Below, piece after piece: positions 1 to 11,950 of a stretch of 64,000 nt of DNA. Position numbers and translations under genes: made by a program. Position 1 is the stretch's first letter, and each line of letters opens with the position of its first letter. Origin of the DNA: Berberis thunbergii (lineage: Eukaryota > Streptophyta > Magnoliopsida > Ranunculales > Berberidaceae); contig QNQO01000512.1 in assembly GCA_003290165.1 (NCBI GenBank), positions 618,590 to 682,589 on the forward strand, given 5' to 3'. The notes below the pieces were generated by a model. That model was not told the origin of the DNA. It searched no databases and worked only from the letters and a program-made list of their open reading frames with translations.

Positions 1-14
1 ACTGATTTTGATCT

Positions 15-1192
15 GTGCGTGAAAAAGAGCTGATTATTGTAGGCAAAGGGAAGGTTGTTGATAAGGGCCCTGATGCACTGGAGACGGCCATGAGCGGTGT
101 TGGTGTGATTCTTGTTCCGAATGATCTTCATCTAGATGCTCAAATCAGTATGTTTGCTCCAGACATAGTAAGAATGAACAACCAAGCTTGGCATCAGGAG
201 CTTGACATCTCTTACGCTTCGAAGAAGTATATTAGCAGGTGGAATGACTGGCTGGTGAACTGTGCTCCAGAGCCAGTAGGAGAGATGCTAGGGGAGCATA
301 TGTATAAAGGGAAGAAGTGTCTTGTGTTGGGGATGTCATACTTGAATCAAGTGGCCGCAACTGAAATTGAAGTAGAGGTCGCTCATGAGAGAGTGTTTAC
401 TATGGAGCTAGTCTTTGTAAACTTGCAGAAGTCATACTCTGACACTCTCTACGAGATTGAGTTGTTGAGGACGCAACTTGATGTTTTCTTAAATACTGCA
501 GTGGAGTCCTGGTCCATTAGGTCGGATGCTCAGAAGGTTCGATTGGAGCCACTTGAGTCTGACTTGGTGGGGGATGTGTCCGCGAGAGATCGGTTCGAGA
601 ATTACTTGAACCTTGCACGTTGTGACTTGCAACTTGCCCGTAAGACTATGGATGGAGTGCAGGCTGAACTGCAGGCTCTGCATGCTGAGGGGATCAAGAA
701 GGACTCCGAATGGGCTGTCCGATGTTAGCAGTTGGATGCCGATGTTGAGTTTAATGCCAAGAGTGCGCGAACCGCTGAAGAGTAGTTCCTTCTAGTGCAG
801 AATGAGTTGAATACTGTTAATGATAAGTTGGGTGTCAAGCAATCCAAGACTGATATGATGTCAGGCGAACTGTAGCGGCTGGAGCGGGAGCTTGCTGAAT
901 CAAGAGGGCGCGAGGTGAGGCGTCTCAAGTCCCAAGGCATGTTTGAGTTCAACAAAGTCGTACATGGAAGGCTGGAGTTGTTGCATCTGATGAAGGAAAA
1001 GCATCCCGACTGGGATCTCTCATTTTAAAAATTAATGCATATGCAGAGTTTGAAATAGCCTCCAATTCGTCTGAAGAAGAAGGCGACTTTGACGAGGGGG
1101 ATCGAGAGGCAACACCTACAAATGTGTTTCATGTTTCTTCCCTTGCTAAGTCTTGTTCTGTTGTATATGACTTTCCTCTTGATGAGGGGTGA
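15..1192 (+). pseudogene. Antisense coiled-coil ORF of element E (3' part)
   Basis: C-terminal part of the reading frame that these Gypsy elements carry opposite to gag-pol. The first 237 codons are open; the same frame then continues through stops at 726-728, 783-785 and near 872, and a frameshift near 1026 leads into an acidic tail rich in Glu/Asp/Ser ending at 1190-1192. The block W-H-Q-E-(L/V)-D followed by YAS(K/R)K, a Gly/Leu-rich segment and V(F/C)TME is shared with the minus-strand ORFs at 23043-23516 and 54414-54707. Heptad-like Leu/Glu spacing suggests a coiled coil. Function unknown; not a retroviral gag, pol or env by any motif seen. The N-terminus is left of the window. Confidence 0.65.
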
Positions 1193-1649
1193 ACCTTATA
1201 TTTTATTTTCGGTTTGCAAATAAATAATATTTTGCACGTGTTTGTTTTCCTTTGCCTTTTCTACTAGCTTCGTATTCTTCCGACATTAATTATCAGATGA
1301 GAGGCTCTGCTGTGCTAGAAAGCGTTATGATTGATACGCTGTTGAAAGCTTTGACTTCTTGTGCTGCAATAGTTTGTGCAATTCTAGTCAGATTCCTTTT
1401 TAGATATCGAGGAGTGTAACACACCCTCTGTTTGGCGGCTTGGCTGTCTGTTGAACCAAAATTGTTGTTGCTATGATAAGCGAATTAGTCAGACTGTAAT
1501 CCCAGCACATGCACCGTTGTGGATGATTGGACAGTAGTCCTTGCGAGTCGTCTGCTCCAATTTCAGAACTCTAACCAGACTTTTGACTCGTCTTTACTCG
1601 TTATTCGTAGAATAGGCTTAATTGGACCTGGGGATGTTATTTCCAGTTA
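1193..1649. other. No gene seen; spacer downstream of antisense ORF
   Basis: Short AT-rich stretch after the antisense ORF stop of element E, with no reading frame of note. It leads into the tandem array and is probably the 3' untranslated part of the antisense gene. Confidence 0.4.
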
Positions 1650-2540
1650 TAACTAACTAAACTAGGGTTAGGTTTCAGTGACCATGGTGGTCCCTGGTAA
1701 TCCCTCTTGATCAGACGTTGAGGGCACTGACTAGACTCCCACTTTCCAACCCATCTTGATCCGTTCATGGCGGACTAGGAATTGGAGCGAGCCAGAAGTT
1801 ATCGTTAGTCGTTCTGTCTAAACTTTGGTGGGGGTTTGGTGCTCAATATCTTCAGTTTGCCAATGATCCCTGGCGAGCCATTTTCACCAGGTTACATGAG
1901 CACTGACTAAGCTCTCACTTTCTAGGTCATCGTAATCCGCGTGCAGCGAACTAGGCTTCAAGCATACCAAAGCCATCGTCATCAGCGACCACTGACTAAG
2001 GTTCAACGATCACTGTTTGCGTACGAGTAGTGACCCTTGGCAAGCCATCTTAATCAGGCGTTGAGAGCGCTGACTAAAATCCCACTTCTAGGCCACCAAA
2101 ATTTGTTATTTGCAGACTAGGCTTTGAGCAAACCAGAAGCCATCGTTGTCGATCGTCACCAACTATGTTTTGGTCGGGTTTGGTCACTATTGGCCATGTT
2201 TGGACAATGATCCCCGACAAGCCGTCTCAATCAGGCACTAGAGAGCTGACTAAGCTACCATTATCTAAAGTGTTGACACCCGCTTAATTTAACAGACTAG
2301 GCATTAAAGCGCATAAAAAACTATCGTCATAGGTCGAAACTGAGTAAGCTTTGGTTAGGTTCGGCGACCGTTATCTATAGTTGGACAATGGTCCTTGGCA
2401 ATCCATCGCGTTCATGTATTACATACACTGACTAAGCTCCCACTTTTTAACCCATCGTCATCCGGTTTTGGTGGGCTAGGTGTTAGAGTGGACCAAAAAC
2501 TATTGTAATCAGTCGGAGCTGGAGCTAAGCTTTGGTTAAA
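1650..2540. repeat. Degenerate tandem array, unit about 172-181 bp (element E)
   Basis: Five diverged units are marked by the recurring words 'caatgatccctggc', 'gagcactgactaagct' and 'gactaggc'. Unit starts are near 1685, 1861, 2033, 2205 and 2386. The array sits between the protease and the antisense ORF, where an autonomous element would carry the rest of pol. Confidence 0.7.
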
Positions 2541-3990
2541 ACAAAATTTTGGGCGTGTAAATCTGACTTGGGTGTCTTGACTTACTTAGCTCGTCTGACA
2601 GTCTGATTCCAGTGTCGGATCAATTGATCGGATTGATAATAAATTGACCGCCTTTAATGAACAATATCGGAATGATATTGAACTTGATGCTTTGGATTTA
2701 ATGATAATACTCTATAGGCGCGCTTCTGATTATGTGGGCGTCAGGGCCTTTACTGTTTATTACTTTGCATGTGCTAGGCTGGATCTGGCAGGGCATAAGT
2801 TTGGGCCCATTGTGGAGGGGCCCAATAGAAAAAATCTTTGTGGACCAGCGTGCCAGAGATACGACGCATTCTGTGAGACGATTCAATATCGATTACTCCC
2901 CCAGTTAAAGGGGCTGCTTGCAGGGTCATTAATTAGAAGATGTGGACTTGTGTAGTTACAATTGGAACCATCATTTTCCCATACGTCATTTAATGCTGGA
3001 TTAACTGCTTGCTGATGCTGCTTCGTTAACCATTTCACCTATATATAGGCTGGCTATTCTGCGTTTAAGCACTACAACGAGAATAGTAGAGCACGTTAAT
3101 CAAATGCATCTTATGGTCTTACCAGAGAGTTTGCTTTGAGTTTTCTAAAGGTTGAAGGAAGATCTCCTTCACTGGAGTTTTCAGATGTTCTACATTTGCT
3201 CCGATGAGTCTTGTTAAGACTTGCTATTATGCAGTGTAGCCTAATCTAGGTGGGCATCCGATTGATCTCGTGAGATCTTGTAATATCTTCTTACATTGTG
3301 AAGAAGAGTTACGAACTTCCTCTTGGGGGTCAGGTCTTTCTTCTATCTTCAGGTGCTTAAGCACTCCTCATCCATTTACTATTGTTGGGGGATGGTCCTC
3401 ACGGCTAGTTTATGGTTGATGGGAGCGTTGGAGGACATTACTCTCGTTCTCGGGGTAGTATCTCTGTGTCACCCTAGGCATTAAACATTTGAGAGGCGTC
3501 CCCATTTGGCAGCATTGTGAAACCTCGTAGATCCCATTGTTCCAGAAAGTTTTCAAAGCAACAAATATTTTAACTCCGAGCAGAGACTGAGCTAAATCGG
3601 CATTGAAGAAGGCGCAAATGGTCATGGCTCGGATTGCATGGTCCTTCTGGCGAAGTTTTTTTAAAAGCTAGCAAAGTTACTGAATAGTGGACTTCATGTC
3701 GGCGGGCAGTTCATTGCAGATTAACAACTCTTGGAATAGGTGAATGTTTGCTGAAATATCGTTACTTAGCTATTTATTAGTGTGGATTGTGCTGCTAGCT
3801 CTAACTTTTGACTCTTCGCATAGATGCACTTTGGTTACCGGGGCTCCTCCGCCCTTATAGAGTGATTCTCCTAGGTTTGATGCCAGACATGTTGGGTAAG
3901 TGGGCCAACGCTACATTTGACTATAATTCAACTGCTTCAGGGCTGCATAATGGCAGTCTCTTGTTGCTGGTTGATCTCCTCGGATACTTC
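2541..3990. other. No gene recognised; interior of element E
   Basis: About 1.4 kb between the tandem array and the protease. Reading frames are short and unlike any family I know. A TATA-like run (cacctatatatagg) lies near 3040 on the plus strand, the direction of neither gag-pol nor a visible downstream gene, so no promoter is called. Confidence 0.4.
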
Positions 3991-3991
3991 T

Positions 3992-4350
3992 TTAGGCATG
4001 GTTGATTGTATATTTTATGCATTGGTGCAAATTGGAGAGTTCTGCTTCCATATAATGAAGCCATGGACTTTCCAGAATAATGTTGTAGGTGGACGAAGCG
4101 TCAACTACCATGAACTCGTGGACAAGGTACTTCCATAATTGTGGCTCTCTTGCCACCACCATTTGGTTGATCTTCCCAATGGGGAAACACTTCTCTACGC
4201 TGAATCTGATCATGGTGTGGGTGGCGGGTGTTAAGTTTTTCTTCTGTAGTTGCATGTTGTGGAATGCACTAAGGAACATGACATTAAGTGAGCTTCGAGT
4301 GTCTACCAAGGCCCTCTTTACCTCCTACTTAGCGACGAGGACATGACCAT
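3992..4350 (-). pseudogene. Retropepsin-like protease of element E
   Basis: The minus-strand frame begins with an active-site-like V-D-T-R-S-S, then P-(A/x)-T-H-T-(M/L)-I-(R/G)-F-S-x-E-K-C-F-P-I-G-K-I, and ends with FMVVDASSTYN and ILESPWLHYM. These are the flap and C-terminal signatures of Ty3/Gypsy aspartic proteases (usually ILGRPWL). The catalytic D-T-G is D-T-R here, and element B shows the same change. The flanking frame is broken, and no RT follows. Role in an intact element: cleavage of the gag-pol precursor in virus-like particles. Confidence 0.75.
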
Positions 4351-5857
4351 GGCATTATTGTAAGGAGAATGTACCCCTGGAGATCCATTTTCGTAAACGT
4401 CAGTGATGGAATCGGGCTGTTAACTCATGCATGTTGCACTTTTCGGTCCTCATACTAAGATGGTGTCCGCATTTCGGTCTGTGTCATTTTACAGGACCTG
4501 TTTGAATGCTCCTCTTCGGGACCGACCCTGTGTAAGTCCGTTTTCCTTGTGGTAGGCGCAATATTTGCAGTTGTCGCAACGAGCGGGGTCTCCTCATTGT
4601 TTAGGCGACCAATTCACCTCTTCACAATCCTTGATGGAATCAAGGATGTTGAACTGACTGGTATTGAGAGGGGTGACTAACTTGGATCTGAAAAATTTAG
4701 AGGCCTTGTCCTGCCTTGTGCAACCCAAATCGATCTTGCTATCTGTGAATTTCCTCTTGTTACCGTTATCGTCCTTCTCCTTCTTCCCATCTTTCTTGTC
4801 CTTGGGGACAGATGGTTTCTTCTCTGACTCAGCTTCCCTCTTGGTGTTTAGCATTTCTTTCAGAGTGAAGCATCTCTGGGCATCTCTGAGAAAATTTGTC
4901 ATATTGTTGGGGGGGCCAGGGTAAAGAAGTCGTAATACTTGCATTTCTTTTGACTCAAAGTATAGCCATCACGACGGTGTCATCACTATAGCTGTCGATG
5001 AGGGTCAATTCATCGTTAAAACGAGTGACGTACTCCCTCAACGACTCGTTCTACTTTTTTTAGGGTCAGCAAATAATGTCGACCCATCTTGAGCTGTTGG
5101 CTGTCGACGAAGCGCGTGAGGAATGCCAATGCCAACGTTCGAAATGAATCAATAGATTTCAGAGGAAGGCTGTGGAACCACGTCAATGCTGACGTATTTA
5201 GGCTCATAGGGAATCAACACATTACCGCATCAGACCCTTCCTTGAGTGCCAAACGTGCTAAAAGTGATGCAAGTGATCAGATGGGTCTCCTGTTCCGTCG
5301 TAAAACTACAATTTCGGTGGTGTGTATTTCTTTGGCAGCGGTTCGTCCATGATATGATACATGAACGGAGGGCCCGTGAGACTAAACAATACGTCTGGGT
5401 TTGTGGCCCCATTACTGATGGGGTTGGGTGAGAGGTGCCTGTCGGCTCTGGACACTGGGTCTCTATTGGTCGCTCCACCTTTTGTCAATTGGGAAGCTGT
5501 TGGGGTAGCGCAGCTTTCTTGAACATGCTATCTGGAACTCTCTGGGGACTTGGCCCTTCGCTGCTCACGGTTTCCCTCTGTGGGTGGAGGATTTTGCTGT
5601 TTGAGTGCCTCCAGCATTTCTGCGATTTGTTGCATCTGTGTTGAAAGTAGGTCCACCCTTGGGTTTGTTGCGGCTGCCACCGGTGTAGGGGTCTAAGGTG
5701 GTTCCTCCTGTGGTGGTGGTGGAACGGACGACACTCTGCTGCTTTGAGCATTCGAGGGTTCCGCAACATCTTCATTGTTGCGAGACCTTATTGTTACCAT
5801 CTCGCTAATTCTCTAGAAAATGTGGTACTACTGCTTTCTTCGAGGAACTCTGTTGTT
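4351..5857 (-). pseudogene. Gag remnant of element E
   Basis: Broken minus-strand gag frames. Near 5306-5488 the segment PPFMYHIMDEPLPKKYTPPK matches the start of the plant retrotransposon gag domain. Near 5016-5207 the end of the core domain is visible (W-F-H-S-L-P, S-I-D-S-F). At 4594-4944 lies a Lys-rich segment (L-K-E-M then EKKPS and KDKKDGKKEKDD). A Cys/His motif of the type C-x2-C-x-Y-C-A-Y-H-K-E is visible near 4550-4600. Frames change several times and contain stops. The region runs from just inside the primer-binding site to the protease, the expected order. Confidence 0.7.
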
Positions 5858-5876
5858 CCCCACAAACGGCTCGAAA
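5858..5876 (-). other. Primer-binding site of element E
   Basis: On the minus strand it reads TTTCGAGCCGTTTGTGGGG, one base inside the LTR end (…ACATCA, G). It aligns with the equivalent sites of A (6876-6894), B (17283-17301) and C (44166-44184). The site would pair with the 3' end of a host tRNA to prime minus-strand DNA synthesis; I did not assign the tRNA. Confidence 0.7.
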
Positions 5877-5877
5877 C

Positions 5878-6333
5878 TGATGTAATCAATTCCTACTATC
5901 CTTCTTCGCTGCTTACTTAAACCAGCACAAGTAGCACACGTGAGCCAAGGACCACCGTGTGGCGGCCGATGACATTCTGATGCTTAAGTTAGATAAGGCT
6001 TAGGAGAGGCTTAAAGCTGTAAATTGGGTTTCTGTAGCATACCTTAAGTTCATCGACCTTATGTATTTTTTATAGTGTGAGAGTCCTTGTTCGACTAGGC
6101 CTTTGGTAGCGTGGTTTTGGGAAAAAGATATTGCTTGAGATCATTTCTTCATTGGGAGTTGTCCATGTGGGATAGTTTTCCTACACAACTCGTGCTCCTA
6201 GATATGCAAGAGAGGTTTTCCTCTTTGAGTGTTGTCCATGTAAGGAAGTTTTCTTGTCCATGTATTTCTTTGCCTAGTCAGATCTAATATGTTATTGGCC
6301 TGCCAGTATTAGGTAGATCTCTCAAATACTTGG
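5878..6333 (-). repeat. 5' LTR of element E, 3' portion
   Basis: This is the tRNA-proximal part of E's 5' LTR (minus strand). It matches element B's LTR in several blocks, for example 'taacttaagcatcagaatg' against 'taactttagcatcagagtg' and the 'gtggtcc/tctgtggctcacg' block. It is interrupted after 6333 by element A and resumes at 14840. The joined LTR is about 642 bp, in line with the 645-679 bp LTRs of B. Confidence 0.8.
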
Positions 6334-6874
6334 TAATGATACATCAAAATAGATTGATCATCATGACCGTACACGTGGCATAGAGATTCATGATGAGGAT
6401 ATAACGTCCAGCCTATTAGGGTAGCTCGTAAAGCCCAAGAAGAATAAAGCCAAATGAGAAGACTCAAATAGGACCCAAATCCAGGCCCGAACGAATCAGA
6501 GTCCAAATCCAGGCCCGACACGAGTTCTCTCATAAAGAAGAGGAACATTGCACAAAAAAGAGTTGTGGAGGGAGTTGCGCCTCCACGAACGCATCTATAT
6601 AAAGGAGGAGACTGCTACAAGAACATCTGATTCCGTTGCGCCTCATATGCTTAAGTCATGCAGAGAATTAACCACGATCATTATAAAAGGTAAAGATAAC
6701 ATTAGGCACATGTATGCAACTTTAACTAAGTTTTGTTCAGATTTACTTCCTTCTTCCAATAGAGTTATTGACTTAAGCATCGGAGTGCCTACGGACACCA
6801 AAAAGGTTGTCCTTGGCAGTCTAACGATTGTTTTGCAAGTCAAACTCACAGGAAGATGATTTTTGGACGAATCA
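6334..6874 (+). repeat. 5' LTR of element A
   Basis: It begins TAATGATACATCA (the 3' copy has TGATGATACATCA) and ends TTTTTGGACGAATCA. It is clearly similar along its length to 14266-14834, apart from a short stretch around the GGCCCAGACGAGGTCCGCC segment that is present only in the 3' copy. A possible TATA-like motif 'catctatataaag' at about 6592-6604 would place transcription start within the LTR. Confidence 0.85.
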
Positions 6875-6875
6875 G

Positions 6876-6894
6876 TTTGGCGCCATTCGTGGGG
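6876..6894 (+). other. Primer-binding site of element A
   Basis: TTTGGCGCCATTCGTGGGG lies one base after the LTR end. It is the best-preserved copy of the site shared by elements A, B, C and E. Confidence 0.8.
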
Positions 6895-6896
6895 AA

Positions 6897-8432
6897 ATGA
6901 CAAGTTTTCTTTCTAAAAACGAAATACATAGTGACAAAACTCACCATAACCTGACAAAATATCAACAAGCCATCAGAGAAAATAATGTAGTTTGCAGATC
7001 CTCAATCCAGTAATGATCATTACAACTCTCCCACCGATGCATCACTGATAGCTTGGGGAGAAAAAGCAACCTGGATCACCTGAGCAATAACATTCGAGAC
7101 TGCGGATCTGTAGCACGCATAGTCTAGACAACCCAATCATCTGACGGTGCTATTACGGATTCTCGGGTGGATTTACTTTTGGCCCAAATGAATTACATGA
7201 CAAAGATGCTGGAAAAAATCACCCAGGGAAGCATTCAACTAGTCGACCATGTTTGGCACCGTCCCATCAAAATTCCACCGACCGAACTCAAAGAAGCGAT
7301 GAAGCCCTAGCGGAACCCCAATAGGGAAACTTCGAGAGTAGTGAGCTCCCCCAAGACAAGACTCCGCAGTGCGGCGAAACGATTGCTGAAATTCCATTGA
7401 GGATTGGAGTCATGAATCCCAACGTACTGTATGAATTAGTCAAGCCGCCATTTTCCAATGCACTCATGAAAAAAGCAATGCCAAAAAAGTTCACCCCACC
7501 AAAGTTCGAAGTGTACGATGGTACCACCGACTCAATTGATCACCTTAGACATTTCCACCACATGATGGTTCTAAAGGAAACTACGGAGTCGATCCTGTGC
7601 AAAACGTTCCCAACCAGCCTCACTTCCACAGTGATGAATTGGTTCAATACCTACCTACGATGTCAATAGACTCTTTCCAGACTTTATCCACTGTTTTTAT
7701 TACCAAATTCATTGGGAGTCAGCGGATGAGGAAATGACCCCACTACCTCCTGCATATCAGATAGAAACTCGAAGAAACGATACGGGAATATGTCACTCGT
7801 TTCACCAATGAGTTAACAATGATAGATGGATGTAGCGACGACACAGCCGCTGCAACTTTTGTCACCGGACTAAAGAGAGGCCCCTTATTCGATGCCCTTG
7901 ACTTGCGCCTCTAAAAGGCATGGTGGTTCTGCTGAAAATAGCGCAGAAACATATCTCCCTTGAAGAAATGAAAGCTGTGAGGAGGAAAAATGAGCAGGAC
8001 ATGGAGAACCATTTGAGGAAACAGGAAAGGAAAGACAAAAAAAGAGGAGATGATGGATCACGGGAGGATAGCAGTCATTCAAAGAGACACCAGAATAATG
8101 GACGCACTGAGTCCAACCAGCGGAAATCCAGGAAATCGCAATCGACACGGCCCGGTCATGAGCGGCTAACCAGTGTTATGAAGGAGTATAAACCGTACAA
8201 AACCCTAAAAACAAGCCAGACCGGCATCTTAAAACTCATAGCGTATTGGGAGAACGTCAAACTGGCCACCCAAGATGTGAGGAGGCCCGGAAGGATGAGA
8301 CAAAAACATGCATTCTCTTTTCACAAAGATCACGGACATGATACCGAGGAATGCTACAAGTTAAAAGAAGAAATTGAGCATTGGATCCAAAGCGGACGAT
8401 TGGACGAATTCATCTGCATACTAGACAAATAG
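6897..8432 (+). pseudogene. Gag of element A, frame-broken
   Basis: The plant retrotransposon gag core is at 7397-7669: KPPFSNALMKKAMPKKF, then YDGTTDSIDHL, CKTFPTSL and MNWF. After a stop at about 7666-7669 the frame goes on near 7760-7900 with REYVTRFTNE and FVTGLKRGPLFDAL. The last part (7920-8432) is a basic segment followed by a zinc-finger-like F-H-K-D-H-G-H-D-T-E-E-C and ends in W-I-Q-S-G-R-L-D-E-F. Gag would form the virus-like particle coat and bind RNA. Several stops and shifts make it non-functional. Confidence 0.8.
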
Positions 8433-8984
8433 TTCAAAAGAAAATAAAAGGCAGATAATGCAGCCACGAGATCAAAAGAACGATCCAGGGAATTGATATA
8501 CTTTCTACACTACATCGCCCCAGTAAAGAAGCATCTCCCACCCGAGTAGATCTATATTGAAGCAGAAAGGTCAACACCCTGAAGACAACTGCAATGACCA
8601 ACTCGAAGACTTTGACAGCAGATGCAAATCCAGCCAAGGTTACAAAGGAATTAACAATGACAAACTCTATTAAGCCTTAACTAGCAATGTCAACAGGGAA
8701 CAATAACAGTCCAAGCAAAGGTGGTCATAGATTAAAAGGAACAACAGAGGCACGAAACACTAACGCGGGGATAGACATCAACCACACAATGATAAAAGAA
8801 AAAACACTTCACAGTGCAACGGAACCACTCCCGAAAAAAGATTGCTAGAAATGGTCAAAGAATCAATAAAGTTTCAATTTCGAAATTGACATCCCACAAA
8901 GACGAACAACTTTAAAGCAAAGCTAGGCGAAACAATCAGCGTATAAAACCCAAAAAAGAATCAGGACACAAGTCGGATATTTAC
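8433..8984. other. Gag C-terminal remnant and spacer; no pol
   Basis: Just after the gag stop, a frame reading R-E-L-I-Y-F-L-H resembles the R-E-I-x-x-I segment that usually ends plant Gypsy gag. No protease or RT motif follows; the A-rich sequence leads into the tandem array. Confidence 0.4.
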
Positions 8985-9800
8985 AATAAACTTCTGGTCT
9001 GATCAACCAAAGAAGTAAAAGTTGGACACCCTAGTCAACTAAACATAAAAACTTCGAGTCGACTGAGATGTCAAGTTAACGAAGTAAAAAATTGGACGAT
9101 CGAGTCAATTAAGTAAAATGACTTTGCGTCGACTAGAGTGTCAAACCAACGAAGTAAAAGTTGGACGAACGAGTCAACTAAGTAAAATGACTTCGAGTCG
9201 ACTGAAACGTTGATTTAACCAAGTTAAAGTTGAACATAGAAACTTCGAGTTGTCCGAAATGTCGAGTTAACGAAGTAAAAAATGGACGAAAGAGTTAATT
9301 AAGTAAAACGATTTAGAGTCGACTAGAGTGTCGAACCAGCAATGTAAAAGTTGGATTGAACGAGTCAACTAAGTAAAACGACTTCGAGTTGACTGAAACG
9401 TCGAGTTAACGAAGTAAAAGTTGAACAAACGAGTCAACTAAGTAAAACGAGTTCGAGTCGACTGAAACGTCGAGTTAATGAAGTAAAAGTTGAACATACA
9501 AGTCAACTAAGTAAGATAACTTCAAGTTGATTGAAACATCGAATTAACAAAGTAAAAGTTGAACGAGCGAGTCAACCTAGTAAAAACTTCAAGTCGACTG
9601 AAACGTCGAATTAACGAAGTAGAAAATAGAGAATGAGCAAAATGACTTCGAGTCAACTAGAGCGTTGAACCAACAAAGTAAAGGTTAGACACCAGAATCA
9701 ATAAATATTTCGAGTCTACTGAAATGTCGAGTTAATGATGCAAATTCAGAATGAACCAAGAAACTACTTTGAACAAACTAAAACGTCGAGTTAGCGAAAT
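8985..9800. repeat. Tandem array, unit about 69 bp (element A)
   Basis: About eleven or twelve imperfect units are built on 'gagtcaactaagtaaaacga', 'cttcgagtcgactgaaacg' and 'cgagttaacgaagtaaaag'. Units differ by point changes and small indels. The array occupies the place of pol in element A. Confidence 0.85.
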
Positions 9801-10289
9801 AAAGGTTGAGCGAACGATTCAACGAAGTGGAGGCAACCTTGAGACCACCGAATCAACAAACCAACTCGAAGGATACAAACTCCGTGGTCAACTAATGAGT
9901 AAACAACTAATGAGCGAATTAGCACAGCCCGGGAGAACCATGGATTAACTAACATACCAAATCAACAAAGTAGAAGACAAGCAAGCAAAACAACTTTCAA
10001 CAAAGATTCAAAGACGACAAACTCAAGACAAAGACATGCGTGCTAAAGCTTAGGAAAATTCAAATCACCAAATGATTGCTAAGGATATAGCTGTAAAACA
10101 TCATAGCTCAAATACGGATCGTCACAACAATAATGGACAAACGAAGTCTACAAAAAGAAAAATAAAGAAAAAATTCTTGTCAAATGGAAATTCAAAATCT
10201 ATTCAGTTACATTCTTAAGGTAGTAATGGAAGACTAAGGGGAAAATTTTATAACATCCTCTGCAATACCATCTGTAGGAGCCGGATTGT
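9801..10289. other. No gene recognised between array and antisense ORF
   Basis: A-rich sequence with decayed array words at its left edge and nothing else identifiable. Confidence 0.35.
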
Positions 10290-11950
10290 TGACATGAACT
10301 CATTCTTCAAGAGGAGGAGGAGGAAGAGGATGTTCTCCAGCCATTTGATCACCCGAAGGATCTTCAACACCCTCGTCATCCTTGAAGGTCTGATAGACCA
10401 AATGAAGATATTGAGACAAGTCGACACTTATAATCTAGAAGCTCGATCTGACCATAAACAACGCGCTGCGAATCTGCCACCTCCAAAACACATAGTCTAT
10501 CATTAACAGAAGCAAGTTCGCTTCTTACCGCGATGAGCTGGCCCTCAGCAGTAGGGAGCATCGCGGAGGAATCAGCCTTGACCTCGTCAAGCGAAGCCAG
10601 TAACTGTTCCACCCTTTGTTCAACGATGTTGCAATTTTTAGAGTGCTCTATCATGGCACACAGTACCTCATCATGAAGCGCTTTTTCAACGGAAAACTCT
10701 TTTCCACATCCTGCAAACGTGTGTGGATGTCGTCTAAGTCAGCTCTCAAAGACTCAAATGTGGCCACAAACTGATCCCGTGCACCCTCTACCTCGGCCAA
10801 CGAAGTCTAAGCAACCTCAGCCGCAATAATCCATTCGGGAGCATCACGCTTGTAACGTGTCCTATTGCTAAAGAACATGAGATAATACCAATAGCAGCAC
10901 GGAGAGCTTCCTCTCCAAAGAAATCACAAGATTGTGATTAACCTGATCACTCAAACCCATCACTCATGCATAGGCAAGACGGGTCATCCCATCCATTATC
11001 AGCTTGACACCATCCTTTAGATGACGATTCGAATTCAACACAGACATTGAAGGTCTCTATATCGACCGTCTTTGCCATTCATTAATCAACTTACGTGCAC
11101 CCATCCTGCATGCCAAGACAAGAAAACCAGTAGAACTTCCCATCCAATTTGACACAAATCTCTTCAGGAGTAGGTTCCTTCCAACTGATCTGTGAATGAA
11201 GAACACGAGGATCTGCTAGTATGGAGAAACCATCGTCACCCACAACCCGGAAAAGAAGAAGGAACGAAAGGAGAACCTCCATCATCATCTCGTCGCTCAG
11301 CAAAAATGGAACGAATGGCAGTCTCAATGAGAGCAGAAGAACCCAAGTAGGTTGTGGAAGAAGGGATCTCCATCCCTCCATCAACAGGAGGGGAAGAAAA
11401 AGGAAGAGACTGCACCTCGGGAACCCAATCACAATTGCCAAGCTCCTTAGATTGAACAACAACCAATGGAACATCTTTTCATCTAAGGACTGAGGGTCCG
11501 CATTAGAACACTTGGCAACATCAAGGCCGCCATAAGCAGAGATGAGCTTTTTTCCCCATCGTCCAGCGGTTGAATGATATTTTTCTCACTCCTCTCCAAA
11601 GCCAACTTCATCTCTTTCGCCTCCTGTAGAGAGCATCAATCTTCATTTGAAGGTTCTCTATCAACAAAACCCGAGTAAAGAGATGTATGATGCACAGAGT
11701 CAACAAGCTGTTTCTTTTTTGAAACATGGCCATAAGGTAGAAACAACTGTTTCGACGGAGCAACAAGCCTCAGTACTTTTCTCTTTTTAGAAGAAAGATC
11801 AGTAGCACTATGGACAGGAGCATTGAGATTCGTAACGCCCGAGCTCACTTTTTGATCAACGACAACGTCATCACCTTCAACAGCGGCAACAATCTCCGGC
11901 TTGCCTTTCAAGTAATAAGGCTCGCTCGATTTCATTCATGTTGTATAAAC

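Larger units (their letters stand above)
1..5877 (-). mobile_element. Ty3/Gypsy (Tat-like) element E, interior, 3' end off window
   Basis: Minus-strand LTR retrotransposon interior. Read on the minus strand from right to left it has a primer-binding site (5858-5876), gag remains, a protease, a gene-poor stretch, a tandem array and then a gene in the opposite direction (1-1192). Its 5' LTR lies at 5878-6333 and resumes at 14840-15025 after element A. The 3' LTR would be left of base 1. No reverse transcriptase, RNase H or integrase was recognised between protease and tandem array, so this copy is non-autonomous by structure. LTR sequence and protease place it in the same family as element B. 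Confidence 0.8.

Noticed and set aside
2644..2955. 103-codon plus-strand frame in element E
   Set aside because: No family similarity, no counterpart in B or D, and an overlapping minus-strand frame of similar length.
8985..9800. Regularly spaced repeats that might suggest a CRISPR-like array
   Set aside because: Head-to-tail units without unique spacers, inside a retrotransposon of a plant genome.
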